Origin: JBEIUL01 sp044356865
GTDB taxonomy: Bacteria; Planctomycetota; Phycisphaerae; Phycisphaerales; SM1A02
DNA: 12,571 bases
Direction: 5' to 3'
Assembly: GCA_044356865.1 (NCBI GenBank)
Contig: JBIKVN010000078.1
Coordinates: 1 to 12,571, forward strand
Part shown: positions 1 to 5,708 of the stretch, piece by piece
How positions within the stretch are numbered: the stretch's first letter is position 1
Layout of the letters: the number at the start of each line of letters is the position of its first letter
The notes under the pieces: model-generated
Told to the model about the DNA's origin: nothing
What the model saw: only the letters and a program-made list of their open reading frames with translations
The model's database searches: none
Program-made: the position numbers and the translations under genes

Positions 1-881
1 CGCGGTCGAACCCCGCGACCTACACCGGCATCTTCGACGAGATCCGCAAGATCCTCGCGCTCACGCCCGAGGCGAGGATCCGCGGCTACGAGCCGGGGCG
101 GTTCTCGTTCAACGTGAAGGGCGGGCGATGCGAGGCGTGCCAGGGACAGGGCGTGCGGAAGATCGAGATGCACTTCCTGCCCGACGTCTTCGTGACCTGC
201 GAGACCTGCAAGGGGGCCAGGTACAACCGCGAGACGCTCGAGTGCCGCTACCGGGGCAAGACGATCGCCGAGGTCCTCGACCTGACCGTCGACGACGCGG
301 CGGCGTTCTTCGCGGCCCATCCGAAGATGCACCGGATGCTGACCTGCCTGCAGGAGGTCGGCCTCGGGTATGTCCAGCTCGGGCAGGCGTCGACGACGCT
401 TTCGGGCGGCGAGGCCCAGCGGGTGAAGCTCGCGGCCGAGCTCGGGCAGGGCTCGAGCCTGCACACGCTGTACGTGCTCGACGAGCCGACGACCGGCCTG
501 CATTTCGACGACGTGCGGCGGCTGGTCGCGGTGCTCGGCCGCCTCGCCGACGCGGGGCACAGCCTGGTGGTCATCGAGCATCACCTCGACGTGATCAAGT
601 GCGCCGACTGGATCGTCGACCTCGGGCCCGAGGGGGGCGACCGCGGCGGGACCCTCGTCGCCGAGGGGACGCCGGAAGAGGTCGCGGCGACGAAGGGCAG
701 CTTCACGGGGGCGTATCTCGCGCCGATGCTGGCGCGATCGGGGCGGAAGCCCGTGAGGAAGACCGGGGAACCGGGGACGACGCCAGGGAAGAAGCCAGCG
801 CCGATGCCGGCGCCGAAGCCTTCGAAGCCCGCGAAGCCGCCCGCCAAGAAGGCCCCCGCCCGGACGAAGGCCGCCCGCTGA
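1..881 (+). CDS. uvrA: UvrA excinuclease ABC subunit A, C-terminal part (5' end outside window)
   Basis: UvrA is the DNA-damage-recognition ATPase of nucleotide excision repair; it works as a cytoplasmic dimer that loads UvrB on lesions. The reading frame is open from base 3, giving 292 visible residues. Visible in order: a zinc-binding module with CEAC (residues 43-46 of the fragment) and CETC (66-69) around the MHFLPDVFV strand; the ABC signature LSGGEAQR (133-140); Walker B YVLDEPTTGLH (from 157); and the switch histidine in VIEHHLD (H193). This is the second ATPase half of UvrA, without its Walker A. The final 50 or so residues (from about 243) are a Lys/Pro/Ala-rich basic tail beyond the usual UvrA end. 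The thioesterase start follows 37 bp after the stop. Identification is near certain from the signature motifs; only the extent of the tail is unusual. Confidence 0.97.
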   Translation, partial: RSNPATYTGIFDEIRKILALTPEARIRGYEPGRFSFNVKGGRCEACQGQGVRKIEMHFLPDVFVTCETCKGARYNRETLECRYRGKTIAEVLDLTVDDAAAFFAAHPKMHRMLTCLQEVGLGYVQLGQASTTLSGGEAQRVKLAAELGQGSSLHTLYVLDEPTTGLHFDDVRRLVAVLGRLADAGHSLVVIEHHLDVIKCADWIVDLGPEGGDRGGTLVAEGTPEEVAATKGSFTGAYLAPMLARSGRKPVRKTGEPGTTPGKKPAPMPAPKPSKPAKPPAKKAPARTKAAR

Positions 882-894
882 GGTTGCCGGGCGG
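871..894 (+). terminator. GC-rich hairpin over the uvrA stop codon, weak terminator candidate
   Basis: CCGCCCG (871-877) pairs perfectly with CGGGCGG (888-894) around a 10-nt loop that contains the uvrA stop codon. There is no T-tract after the stem, so it is not a classical intrinsic terminator. It may only attenuate transcription or affect mRNA stability, and in such GC-rich DNA a 7-bp stem may be chance. Confidence 0.2.
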
Positions 895-918
895 GGGGCG
901 AACCGCGAAGATCCACCG

Positions 919-1323
919 ATGCCCTTCGCCGACGACCAGACCTTCCCGCCCGGCTACCGGCTCGCCCTTCGCGAGATCACCGAACCGAAGGACACCAACC
1001 ACCAGGGCAGCATCTTCGGCGGCGTGATCCTGTCGCTCATCGACCAGGCGAGCTACCTCGAGGCGCGGCGGCACGGGCGGCACCGCTGGGTCACCGTCGC
1101 GATGGAGGGCGTCGTGTTCCATGCTCCGGTCTGGACCGGCGACGTGGTGACGCTCTTCACGCGGACCGTGAAGGTCGGGCGCACGTCGGTCGCGGTCCAC
1201 GTGAAGGTCGAGGCCGAGCGGTGCGACAGCGGCGAGCGGGTCGCGGTGACCGAGGCGACGGTCACGATGGTCTCGACCGACTCGCGGGGGAAGCCGATCC
1301 CGCACGCCGAGGTCGCGGCGTGA
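919..1323 (+). CDS. Acyl-CoA thioesterase, YciA/hotdog type
   Basis: A single-domain hotdog-fold thioesterase of 134 residues, likely hydrolysing acyl-CoA esters to free acid and CoA in the cytoplasm. The family motif is clear: DTNHQGSIFGG (residues 25-35) followed by the helix VILSLIDQASYLEA with D42, the acidic position typical of the active site. VTVAMEGVVFHAPVWTGD is the second conserved block (substrate/CoA side), and VTEATVTMVSTD is the last strand. Length fits YciA-like enzymes (about 130-160 aa). The ATG at 919 is the only sensible start; the Shine-Dalgarno sequence is weak, so coupling to uvrA is possible. The stop TGA overlaps the purN GTG by 2 nt (GTGA), indicating translational coupling. 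The acyl chain specificity cannot be read from the sequence. Confidence 0.9.
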   Translation: MPFADDQTFPPGYRLALREITEPKDTNHQGSIFGGVILSLIDQASYLEARRHGRHRWVTVAMEGVVFHAPVWTGDVVTLFTRTVKVGRTSVAVHVKVEAERCDSGERVAVTEATVTMVSTDSRGKPIPHAEVAA

Positions 1324-1928
1324 GGCGGGTGCGGATCGGGGTGCTGGTCTCGGGAGGCGGGCGGAGCGCGGTGAACCTCGCCGAGGCGATCCGCCGCGAC
1401 GGCATTCCGGCCGAGATCGTCGCGGTGGTGGCGACGCGGCCGACGGTGCCGGCGATCGCGCGGTGCCGCGAGGCGGGGCTGCCGGTCGCGGTGGTGGCCG
1501 TGGCCGAGGATCCGGCGACCTTCGACGACCGGCTCGACGCGGCACTCGAGGCGGCGGGCGTCGAGCTGGTGGTGCTGGCGGGGTACCTCCGCAGGTTCCG
1601 CGTCGGGACGCGATGGACAGGCCACGCGATCAACATCCACCCCGCCCTCCTGCCCCGCCACGGCGGCCCGGGCATGTTCGGCGAGCATGTCCACCGGGCG
1701 GTGCTCGCGGCCGGCGACGCCGAGAGCGGCTGCACCGTGCACTGGGTCGACGAGCAGTACGACCATGGCGGGGCGATCGTGCAGAGGCGGTGTCCGGTGG
1801 AACCCGGGGACACGCCGGAGACGCTCGCGGCCCGCGTCTTCGCCGAGGAGCGGATCGCCCTGCCGGAGGCGGTGCGTTCGGTCGCGGGCGGCATCCTCGC
1901 GGCCCGGGCGGCTACGATCGCGCCGTGA
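1320..1928 (+). CDS. purN: Phosphoribosylglycinamide formyltransferase (GAR transformylase)
   Basis: Transfers a formyl group from 10-formyl-tetrahydrofolate to GAR in the third step of de novo purine synthesis. The 202-residue product matches the usual PurN length. The start is GTG at 1320 inside a GTGA overlap with the thioesterase stop; the phosphate-binding loop SGGGR (11-15) follows immediately, so an earlier start would add only out-of-family sequence. Catalytic residues are present: N105 and H107 in NIHPALLP, and D148 in YDHGGAIVQ (equivalents of E. coli N106, H108, D144). The loop reads SGGGRSAVNL instead of the common SGxGSN, and HGGPGMFG follows NIHP; I associate this with planctomycete-type PurN. 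A TGGACAGGCCA motif at 1614-1624 lies in frame just before the NIHP motif (encoding WTGH). The stop again overlaps the next gene's GTG. Confidence 0.93.
   Translation: MRRVRIGVLVSGGGRSAVNLAEAIRRDGIPAEIVAVVATRPTVPAIARCREAGLPVAVVAVAEDPATFDDRLDAALEAAGVELVVLAGYLRRFRVGTRWTGHAINIHPALLPRHGGPGMFGEHVHRAVLAAGDAESGCTVHWVDEQYDHGGAIVQRRCPVEPGDTPETLAARVFAEERIALPEAVRSVAGGILAARAATIAP
1614..1624 (+). repeat. Dispersed motif TGGACAGGCCA inside purN
   Basis: Exact 11-bp copy of the motif that recurs throughout the window. It is read in frame as W-T-G-H three residues before the catalytic N105, in a loop that varies between PurN proteins, so the enzyme appears intact. Confidence 0.7.
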
Positions 1929-3376
1929 AGTCCCTCCTTGTCGCGATCCTGCTCTCGCTGGCCGTCGCGGCTCCCCCGCCGCTCGACGCGGCGACCGCGG
2001 ACGCGATGCGGCGGAAGGTCGAGCGGACGCTTGAGGCCCGGCGCTGGGACGAGGCGATCGGACTGATCGAGGAGTACCTGCAGGAGGTCGAGCGGGACCC
2101 GATCATGCTCTACAACGCCGCGTGCGCCCACTGCCAGTCCGGGCGCACCGCGACCGCGGCCTCGACGCTGCTCGAGGCGATCAAGGCCGGTTTCCGCGAG
2201 TTCGACACGATGGAGGAGGATCCCGACCTCGAGCCGCTGCGGGGCCATCCGACCTACACCGCGATCCTTGAGGCCCGCGACCGGGCGCGAACCGCACCCT
2301 CCGCGGCCCCGATCGCGGCCCTGGAGGAGTGGCGACGCCGCCACGGCGAGGGCCGCTACCGGTACGAGACCGACGCCGCCCGCCGCCTGCAGTTCGCGAG
2401 CTGCCTCGAGGATGCGAGCCACGCCGAGATGAAGGCGACCCTCGAGCGGCAGCACGACTGGCTGTCGCGGAACCTCTTTCCCAAGCTCGCCGAGTACGAC
2501 GTGCTGGTCGCGATCCCGTCGCCTCGCGACGCGAAAGCCTATTTCGCCGACGCGACCACGACCGGCATCTACGAGCACTCCCGCCGCCGCCTCGTGACCC
2601 GCGACACCGGGCAGAGCCTCCAGCACGAGTTCACCCACCTCATGCACTACCGGCACATGGAGACGCTGCGGCAGACCCATCCGATGTGGGTGCAGGAGGG
2701 GCTCGCGAGCCTCTTCGAGGACTGGGAAATCCTGCCCGACGGGAACGCCCGCTTCCTGCCGAACACCCGGCACAACCTGGCCTTGCGGGCGGTGAACGCC
2801 AACGCGGTCCTGCCGTGGAAACGGCTCTTTGCCCTCGACGCGGCCGGCTTCATGGCGAAGTCGCAGTTGCTGTATCCGCAGGCCCGCTCGATCTTCGAGT
2901 TCCTCGCGGAGACCGGAGAGCTCGGGGACTTTTACGCAGCCCTGTGCGAGGTCTCGATTGGCCTGTCCAGGGAGGAGCGGGGCGTCGCCGCGGAGCGGGC
3001 CATCGAGCGGGCGTTCGGGCGTCCGGTCGCCGAGGTCGAGCGCGACTGGAAACGCTGGGTGAAGGGCCGCGGGGCGATCGACGACACGATCGGGGCAGGC
3101 GACGGAGCGCTCGGGATCGAGGCGGCGGACGAGGCGGACGGGGCGAGGATCCGGCAGACACTCCCGCGGTCGGCGGCGCGGGCGGCCGGCCTGCGGATCG
3201 GGGACGTGATCGTGGGGATCGACGGCAAGCCGGTGCGATCGACCCGGGAACTGAGGCTGGCGGTCGCGGGCAAGTCGGCGGGCGACACGATCTCGGTCCG
3301 ATTCCGACGCGACGATGAGTACGGCGAGACGCCGGTGACGCTTCGTGCCTATCGGGGCAGCGTCCCCCCGGGGTGA
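1925..3376 (+). CDS. Secreted TPR - gluzincin metalloprotease - PDZ protein
   Basis: A 483-residue protein, probably exported and acting outside the cytoplasmic membrane. Domains in order: signal peptide (about 1-22, KSLLVAILLSLAVAA then cleavage near LDA); a TPR-like helical region (about 25-125) ending in the DPDLEPLRGHPTY block common at the ends of planctomycete TPR units; a peptidase_MA-type domain (about 130-370) with HEFTH (H234, E235, H238) and the glutamate ligand E258 in QEGLA; and a C-terminal PDZ domain (about 393-478) with LPRSAARAAGLRIGDVIVGI. HExxH plus a downstream E is the gluzincin zinc site, so an active zinc endopeptidase is likely. The GTG start at 1925 lies in a GTGA overlap with the purN stop. 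A reverse copy of the dispersed motif sits at 2959-2969. Its target is unknown; the PDZ may bind substrate C-termini. Confidence 0.82.
   Translation: MKSLLVAILLSLAVAAPPPLDAATADAMRRKVERTLEARRWDEAIGLIEEYLQEVERDPIMLYNAACAHCQSGRTATAASTLLEAIKAGFREFDTMEEDPDLEPLRGHPTYTAILEARDRARTAPSAAPIAALEEWRRRHGEGRYRYETDAARRLQFASCLEDASHAEMKATLERQHDWLSRNLFPKLAEYDVLVAIPSPRDAKAYFADATTTGIYEHSRRRLVTRDTGQSLQHEFTHLMHYRHMETLRQTHPMWVQEGLASLFEDWEILPDGNARFLPNTRHNLALRAVNANAVLPWKRLFALDAAGFMAKSQLLYPQARSIFEFLAETGELGDFYAALCEVSIGLSREERGVAAERAIERAFGRPVAEVERDWKRWVKGRGAIDDTIGAGDGALGIEAADEADGARIRQTLPRSAARAAGLRIGDVIVGIDGKPVRSTRELRLAVAGKSAGDTISVRFRRDDEYGETPVTLRAYRGSVPPG
2959..2969 (-). repeat. Dispersed motif TGGACAGGCCA, reverse orientation, inside the metalloprotease gene
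   Basis: The plus strand reads TGGCCTGTCCA. It is translated within IGLSR between the peptidase core and the linker to the PDZ domain; the reading frame is not disturbed. Confidence 0.7.
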
Positions 3377-3401
3377 TCCGTTCCCGTATCCTGTGCGGAG
3401 A

Positions 3402-4277
3402 ATGACGGATGGCAGCGACTCTCAGTCCAAGGCGACGGCAACGGAAGCCTTCGAACCGAAACCCTCGAAAGGACGCTTCCGGAGGTTCTTTTTTCGTGGG
3501 CTCGGAGTCCTGCTCCCGACCGCGCTGACGCTCTGGCTGCTATCCGTCGCGTTCCAGTTCGTGAACGCCAAGATCGCGGCGCCGATCAACGCCGGGGCCC
3601 GGTGGACCTTGGTGGCCCTGAGCGCCGAGGGATGGCCGCTTGAGTCGACCTTTCGGGCGGATCCGGCCCGCATCGCGGAAGCAGTGGCGGCGGCGGCGCT
3701 GCCCGGACGGACGCCGCCCGCGCCGGAGCGGATCGATCGCGAACTGCGGTCTCGCGAGGTCGACCGGTGGTGGAGCGATCGCTGGTATGTCTGGCCGTTC
3801 GGATTCGTCGTGTCGCTGGTGCTCGTCTGGCTGGTGGGAAGGCTCGTCGGGGGGTATGTCGGGACGCTCGCCTTCCGCGGGTTGGAGCGGGTCCTCCATT
3901 CCGTACCGATCGTCCGGAACATCTACCCTCAGGTGAAGCAGTTCGTGGGGTTCTTCCTCGGGGACGGCGGGGACGGGGACGGGAAGAAGTCCAAGCCGAG
4001 CCGGGTGGTGCTTGTGCCTTGGCCGCGGCCGGGGATGTGGGCCATCGGACTGGTGACGGGGCCGGCGCTCCCCGCGGCCGAGCGGGTGCCTGGCGATTCG
4101 CTGACCGTGTTCGTGCCCGCATCGCCACCCATCAGCGGCTTCACCATGACGGTGCCGAAATCGGAGGCCATCGAGCTTCCCATGACGATTGACGAGGCGT
4201 TGCGGTACCTCGTCTCCGGCGGGGTGCTCGTGCCCCCGACCGGGTCGGATCCCACCCTTCCCCATCGCCTACCCTGA
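3402..4277 (+). CDS. DUF502 family integral membrane protein
   Basis: A 291-residue inner-membrane protein of the DUF502 family, whose function is not established. Visible features: an acidic/basic N-terminal tail (1-28), TM1 at about 29-53 (FFFRGLGVLLPTALTLWLL), an extra-membrane insert rich in Ala/Pro/Arg (about 60-125), TM2 at about 132-156, then the family's hallmark VPIVRNIYPQVKQ (168-180) and a soluble C-terminal domain with VVLVPWPRPGMWAIGLVTG. A Gly/Asp/Lys loop (187-198) separates the motif from that domain. ATG at 3402 was chosen over GTG 3393 and ATG 3345, which overlaps the upstream gene; the gap to the protease stop is 25 bp. The hpf ATG begins 4 bp after its stop, so the two are surely co-transcribed. 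In other bacteria DUF502 proteins are often annotated only as hypothetical. Confidence 0.85.
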   Translation: MTDGSDSQSKATATEAFEPKPSKGRFRRFFFRGLGVLLPTALTLWLLSVAFQFVNAKIAAPINAGARWTLVALSAEGWPLESTFRADPARIAEAVAAAALPGRTPPAPERIDRELRSREVDRWWSDRWYVWPFGFVVSLVLVWLVGRLVGGYVGTLAFRGLERVLHSVPIVRNIYPQVKQFVGFFLGDGGDGDGKKSKPSRVVLVPWPRPGMWAIGLVTGPALPAAERVPGDSLTVFVPASPPISGFTMTVPKSEAIELPMTIDEALRYLVSGGVLVPPTGSDPTLPHRLP

Positions 4278-4281
4278 AGCC

Positions 4282-4587
4282 ATGCAGATCAACATCAGCG
4301 GCAAGCATCTCGAGATCACCCCGGCCATCGAAGAGTACATCCGGAAAAAGGCGGAGCGGCTCATGCGGCATCTCTCCGACCGGCTCCAGTCGGTCACGTT
4401 CGTGCTCGAGAAGGAACCGCACCGCAAGGGATTCCATGTGGAGGTGAAGACCGACGTCGCGGGCCACGAGGACTTCATCGCGAACCAGCGGCACGAGGAC
4501 CTGTACGCCTGCATCGACCTGGTGATGGATCGGGCCGACCGCCAGATCACGGACTGGAAGAGCAAGATCCGCGACCATCGCCATTGA
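4282..4587 (+). CDS. hpf: Ribosome hibernation-promoting factor (short HPF/YfiA type)
   Basis: Binds the 30S decoding region in stationary phase or stress and silences ribosomes. The 101-residue length is that of the short form, which lacks the C-terminal dimerisation domain of long HPF. It begins with the family strand MQINISGKHLEITPAIEEYIRKK, with a strongly basic helix following, then VTFVLEKEPHRKGFHVEVKT and the second helix DLYACIDLVMDRADRQITDWKSK ending in a basic HRH tail. The ATG at 4282 is 4 bp after the DUF502 stop; its own stop is followed 17 bp later by the ptsN ATG. The hpf-ptsN adjacency is a known arrangement in proteobacteria next to rpoN, so joint control by growth state is plausible. 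Confidence 0.93.
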   Translation: MQINISGKHLEITPAIEEYIRKKAERLMRHLSDRLQSVTFVLEKEPHRKGFHVEVKTDVAGHEDFIANQRHEDLYACIDLVMDRADRQITDWKSKIRDHRH

Positions 4588-4604
4588 GCCCGAACGGGAA
4601 CACC

Positions 4605-5081
4605 ATGAAACTCAGCCAGATTGTCGTACGGAAAGCCATCCTGCCGGAACTCGCGTCGGCGAAACGGAATGACGCCATCAAGGAATTGGTCGATGCCCTG
4701 GTGGCGGCGGGCACGATCGGGCGGGAGTTGCGGGATCCGTTCGCGAAGGCCGTGATCCAGCGGGAGGATCGCGGGTCGACCGGCTTCGGCCACGGGGTGG
4801 CGGTTCCGCACGTGAAGCATGCCGCGATCAAGAAGCTCGCGGTGGCGATCGGGATCTCGAGAGTGGGAATCGACTTCAACTCGCTCGATCGCCAGCCTGT
4901 CCACTCGATTTTCCTGCTGCTGTCCCCTGAGGACCGGCCGGAGGACCACCTCAACGCGATGGAGGCCCTTTTCGGGCAGCTCGGGCAGGATCGGTTCCGC
5001 CGGTTCCTGAGGCAGGCGAAGGGCGTGGACGATGTCGTCACCCTGCTTGAGGAGGCCGACGCCGGGGCCCCGGCACGCTGA
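4605..5081 (+). CDS. ptsN: PTS EIIA component, PtsN (EIIA-Ntr)-like
   Basis: A single-domain EIIA protein of the fructose/mannitol class, 158 residues, close to E. coli PtsN (163). The phospho-acceptor histidine is H69 in GFGHGVAVPHVKH, the classic G-x-A-x-P-H context. Downstream come the GISRVGIDFNSLDRQPVHSIFLLLSPEDRPEDHL block and the helix LFGQLGQDRFRRFLRQA, all typical of EIIA-Ntr. No EIIB or EIIC is fused or adjacent, which favours a regulatory role over sugar uptake. ATG at 4605 was preferred; a TTG at 4584 overlaps the hpf stop but would add seven residues not typical of the family. A one-mismatch copy of the dispersed motif lies at 4894-4903. HPr starts 8 bp after its stop and is the probable phosphodonor. 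Confidence 0.92.
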   Translation: MKLSQIVVRKAILPELASAKRNDAIKELVDALVAAGTIGRELRDPFAKAVIQREDRGSTGFGHGVAVPHVKHAAIKKLAVAIGISRVGIDFNSLDRQPVHSIFLLLSPEDRPEDHLNAMEALFGQLGQDRFRRFLRQAKGVDDVVTLLEEADAGAPAR

Positions 5082-5089
5082 GTACTCGC

Positions 5090-5365
5090 GTGCGCCGGGA
5101 ACGGGTCACGATCGCGAATCGGCTGGGCCTCCACGCGAGGCCGGCGATGGCGTTCGTCGAGCGGGCGAGCGGCTTCCTGGCCGAGGTCATGGTCCGAAGG
5201 ACCGACTCGGAGGAGGCGGTCGACGGAAAGTCGATCATGCAGATGTTGATGCTGGCCGGAACCTGCGGGACGGAGATCGAGATCGCGGCGGACGGGGCGG
5301 ATGAGGACGAGGCGGTTGCCTCCTTGGCGGCACTTGTTCGGGAGGGATTTGGGGAAGGTGAGTAG
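5090..5365 (+). CDS. ptsH: HPr-family phosphocarrier protein
   Basis: A 91-residue phosphocarrier that accepts phosphate from enzyme I on a histidine and passes it to EIIA. H15 lies in NRLGLHARPA, the canonical site, and S48 in DGKSIMQMLML matches the regulatory serine phosphorylated by HPr kinase in many bacteria. GTG at 5090 is the start that places H15 at the expected position; there is no ATG earlier in the frame. It directly follows ptsN by 8 bp, so this is an hpf-ptsN-HPr unit comparable to the PTS-Ntr locus. No enzyme I or HPr kinase is seen downstream: the operon stops here and a repeat region begins. It could be a nitrogen-type NPr or the only HPr of the cell; the sequence does not decide. 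Confidence 0.92.
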   Translation: MRRERVTIANRLGLHARPAMAFVERASGFLAEVMVRRTDSEEAVDGKSIMQMLMLAGTCGTEIEIAADGADEDEAVASLAALVREGFGEGE

Positions 5366-5372
5366 GCCGTGG

Positions 5373-5411
5373 GTAGGGAGGCGTTGGACAGGCCATCACC
5401 GATCCCGATCG
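5373..5411 (+). repeat. 39-bp direct repeat, copy 1
   Basis: Begins GTAGGGAGGCG, carries TGGACAGGCCA at 5385-5395 and ends in CCCGATCG. It is identical to 5439-5477, giving a 66-bp period. The GTAG start recalls the conserved tetranucleotide at the foot of many REP elements, though the repeat itself lacks a clean palindrome. Confidence 0.85.
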
Positions 5412-5438
5412 ATCGCGGGTTGACGTTGGTGGACATGA

Positions 5439-5477
5439 GTAGGGAGGCGTTGGACAGGCCATCACCGATCCCGATCG
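5439..5477 (+). repeat. 39-bp direct repeat, copy 2
   Basis: Exact copy of 5373-5411, with the TGGACAGGCCA motif at 5451-5461. The 27-bp spacer between the copies is unrelated to the repeat. The copy lies 11 bp before a hairpin built from the same TTGGAC word. Confidence 0.85.
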
Positions 5478-5487
5478 GTGGAGCGGC

Positions 5488-5507
5488 GTTGGACAGTCCA
5501 GTCCAAC
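5488..5507. repeat. Hairpin GTTGGAC / GTCCAAC (REP-like or terminator-like)
   Basis: GTTGGAC (5488-5494) pairs with GTCCAAC (5501-5507) around the loop AGTCCA; the stem extends by GC pairs if one A is bulged. The 5' arm continues as TTGGACAGTCCA, a variant of the dispersed TTGGACAGGCCA motif. No T-run follows. It lies 120 bp after HPr, so it could stabilise or end that transcript, or be the structured part of a REP-like element. Confidence 0.45.
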
Positions 5508-5708
5508 AGCGCGGCGAGACGAGCCGAGTCCTTGTCCGGCGGAGCACGCCGACGACCTCGCGGGCGGCCGGCCGACCGCACTGGGACTTGTCCTTGAATC
5601 GAGAACGAACGGCCCGAAGCCATCGATGCTTCCCCGGGGTACCGCGAAGTGAAGGGCCGGGGCCACCGTCGGCGATCAAGATTCGACGGCTTCTGCGAAT
5701 TCCTGTCG

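Larger units (their letters stand above)
5366..5708. other. Gene-free repeat-bearing region between HPr and the transposase tail
   Basis: No convincing gene. It holds two 39-bp direct repeats, three TGGACAG-type motifs and a hairpin. Both strands have open frames here, but their products are Arg/Pro-rich or follow the repeats, as expected of high-GC non-coding DNA. A minus-strand frame around 5690-5950 encodes a more protein-like stretch (DIPMPVPLAAWDPRGTKH); it has no start or family that I recognise. Confidence 0.6.

Noticed and set aside
1262..2773. 503-residue minus-strand open frame
   Set aside because: It opposes purN and the metalloprotease, which have clear family motifs; the product is Arg/Val/Gly-rich as expected of the antisense frame in high-GC DNA.
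4894..4903. Copy of the dispersed motif in ptsN
   Set aside because: Reads AGCCTGTCCA, one mismatch from the exact word; not counted among the 14 sites.
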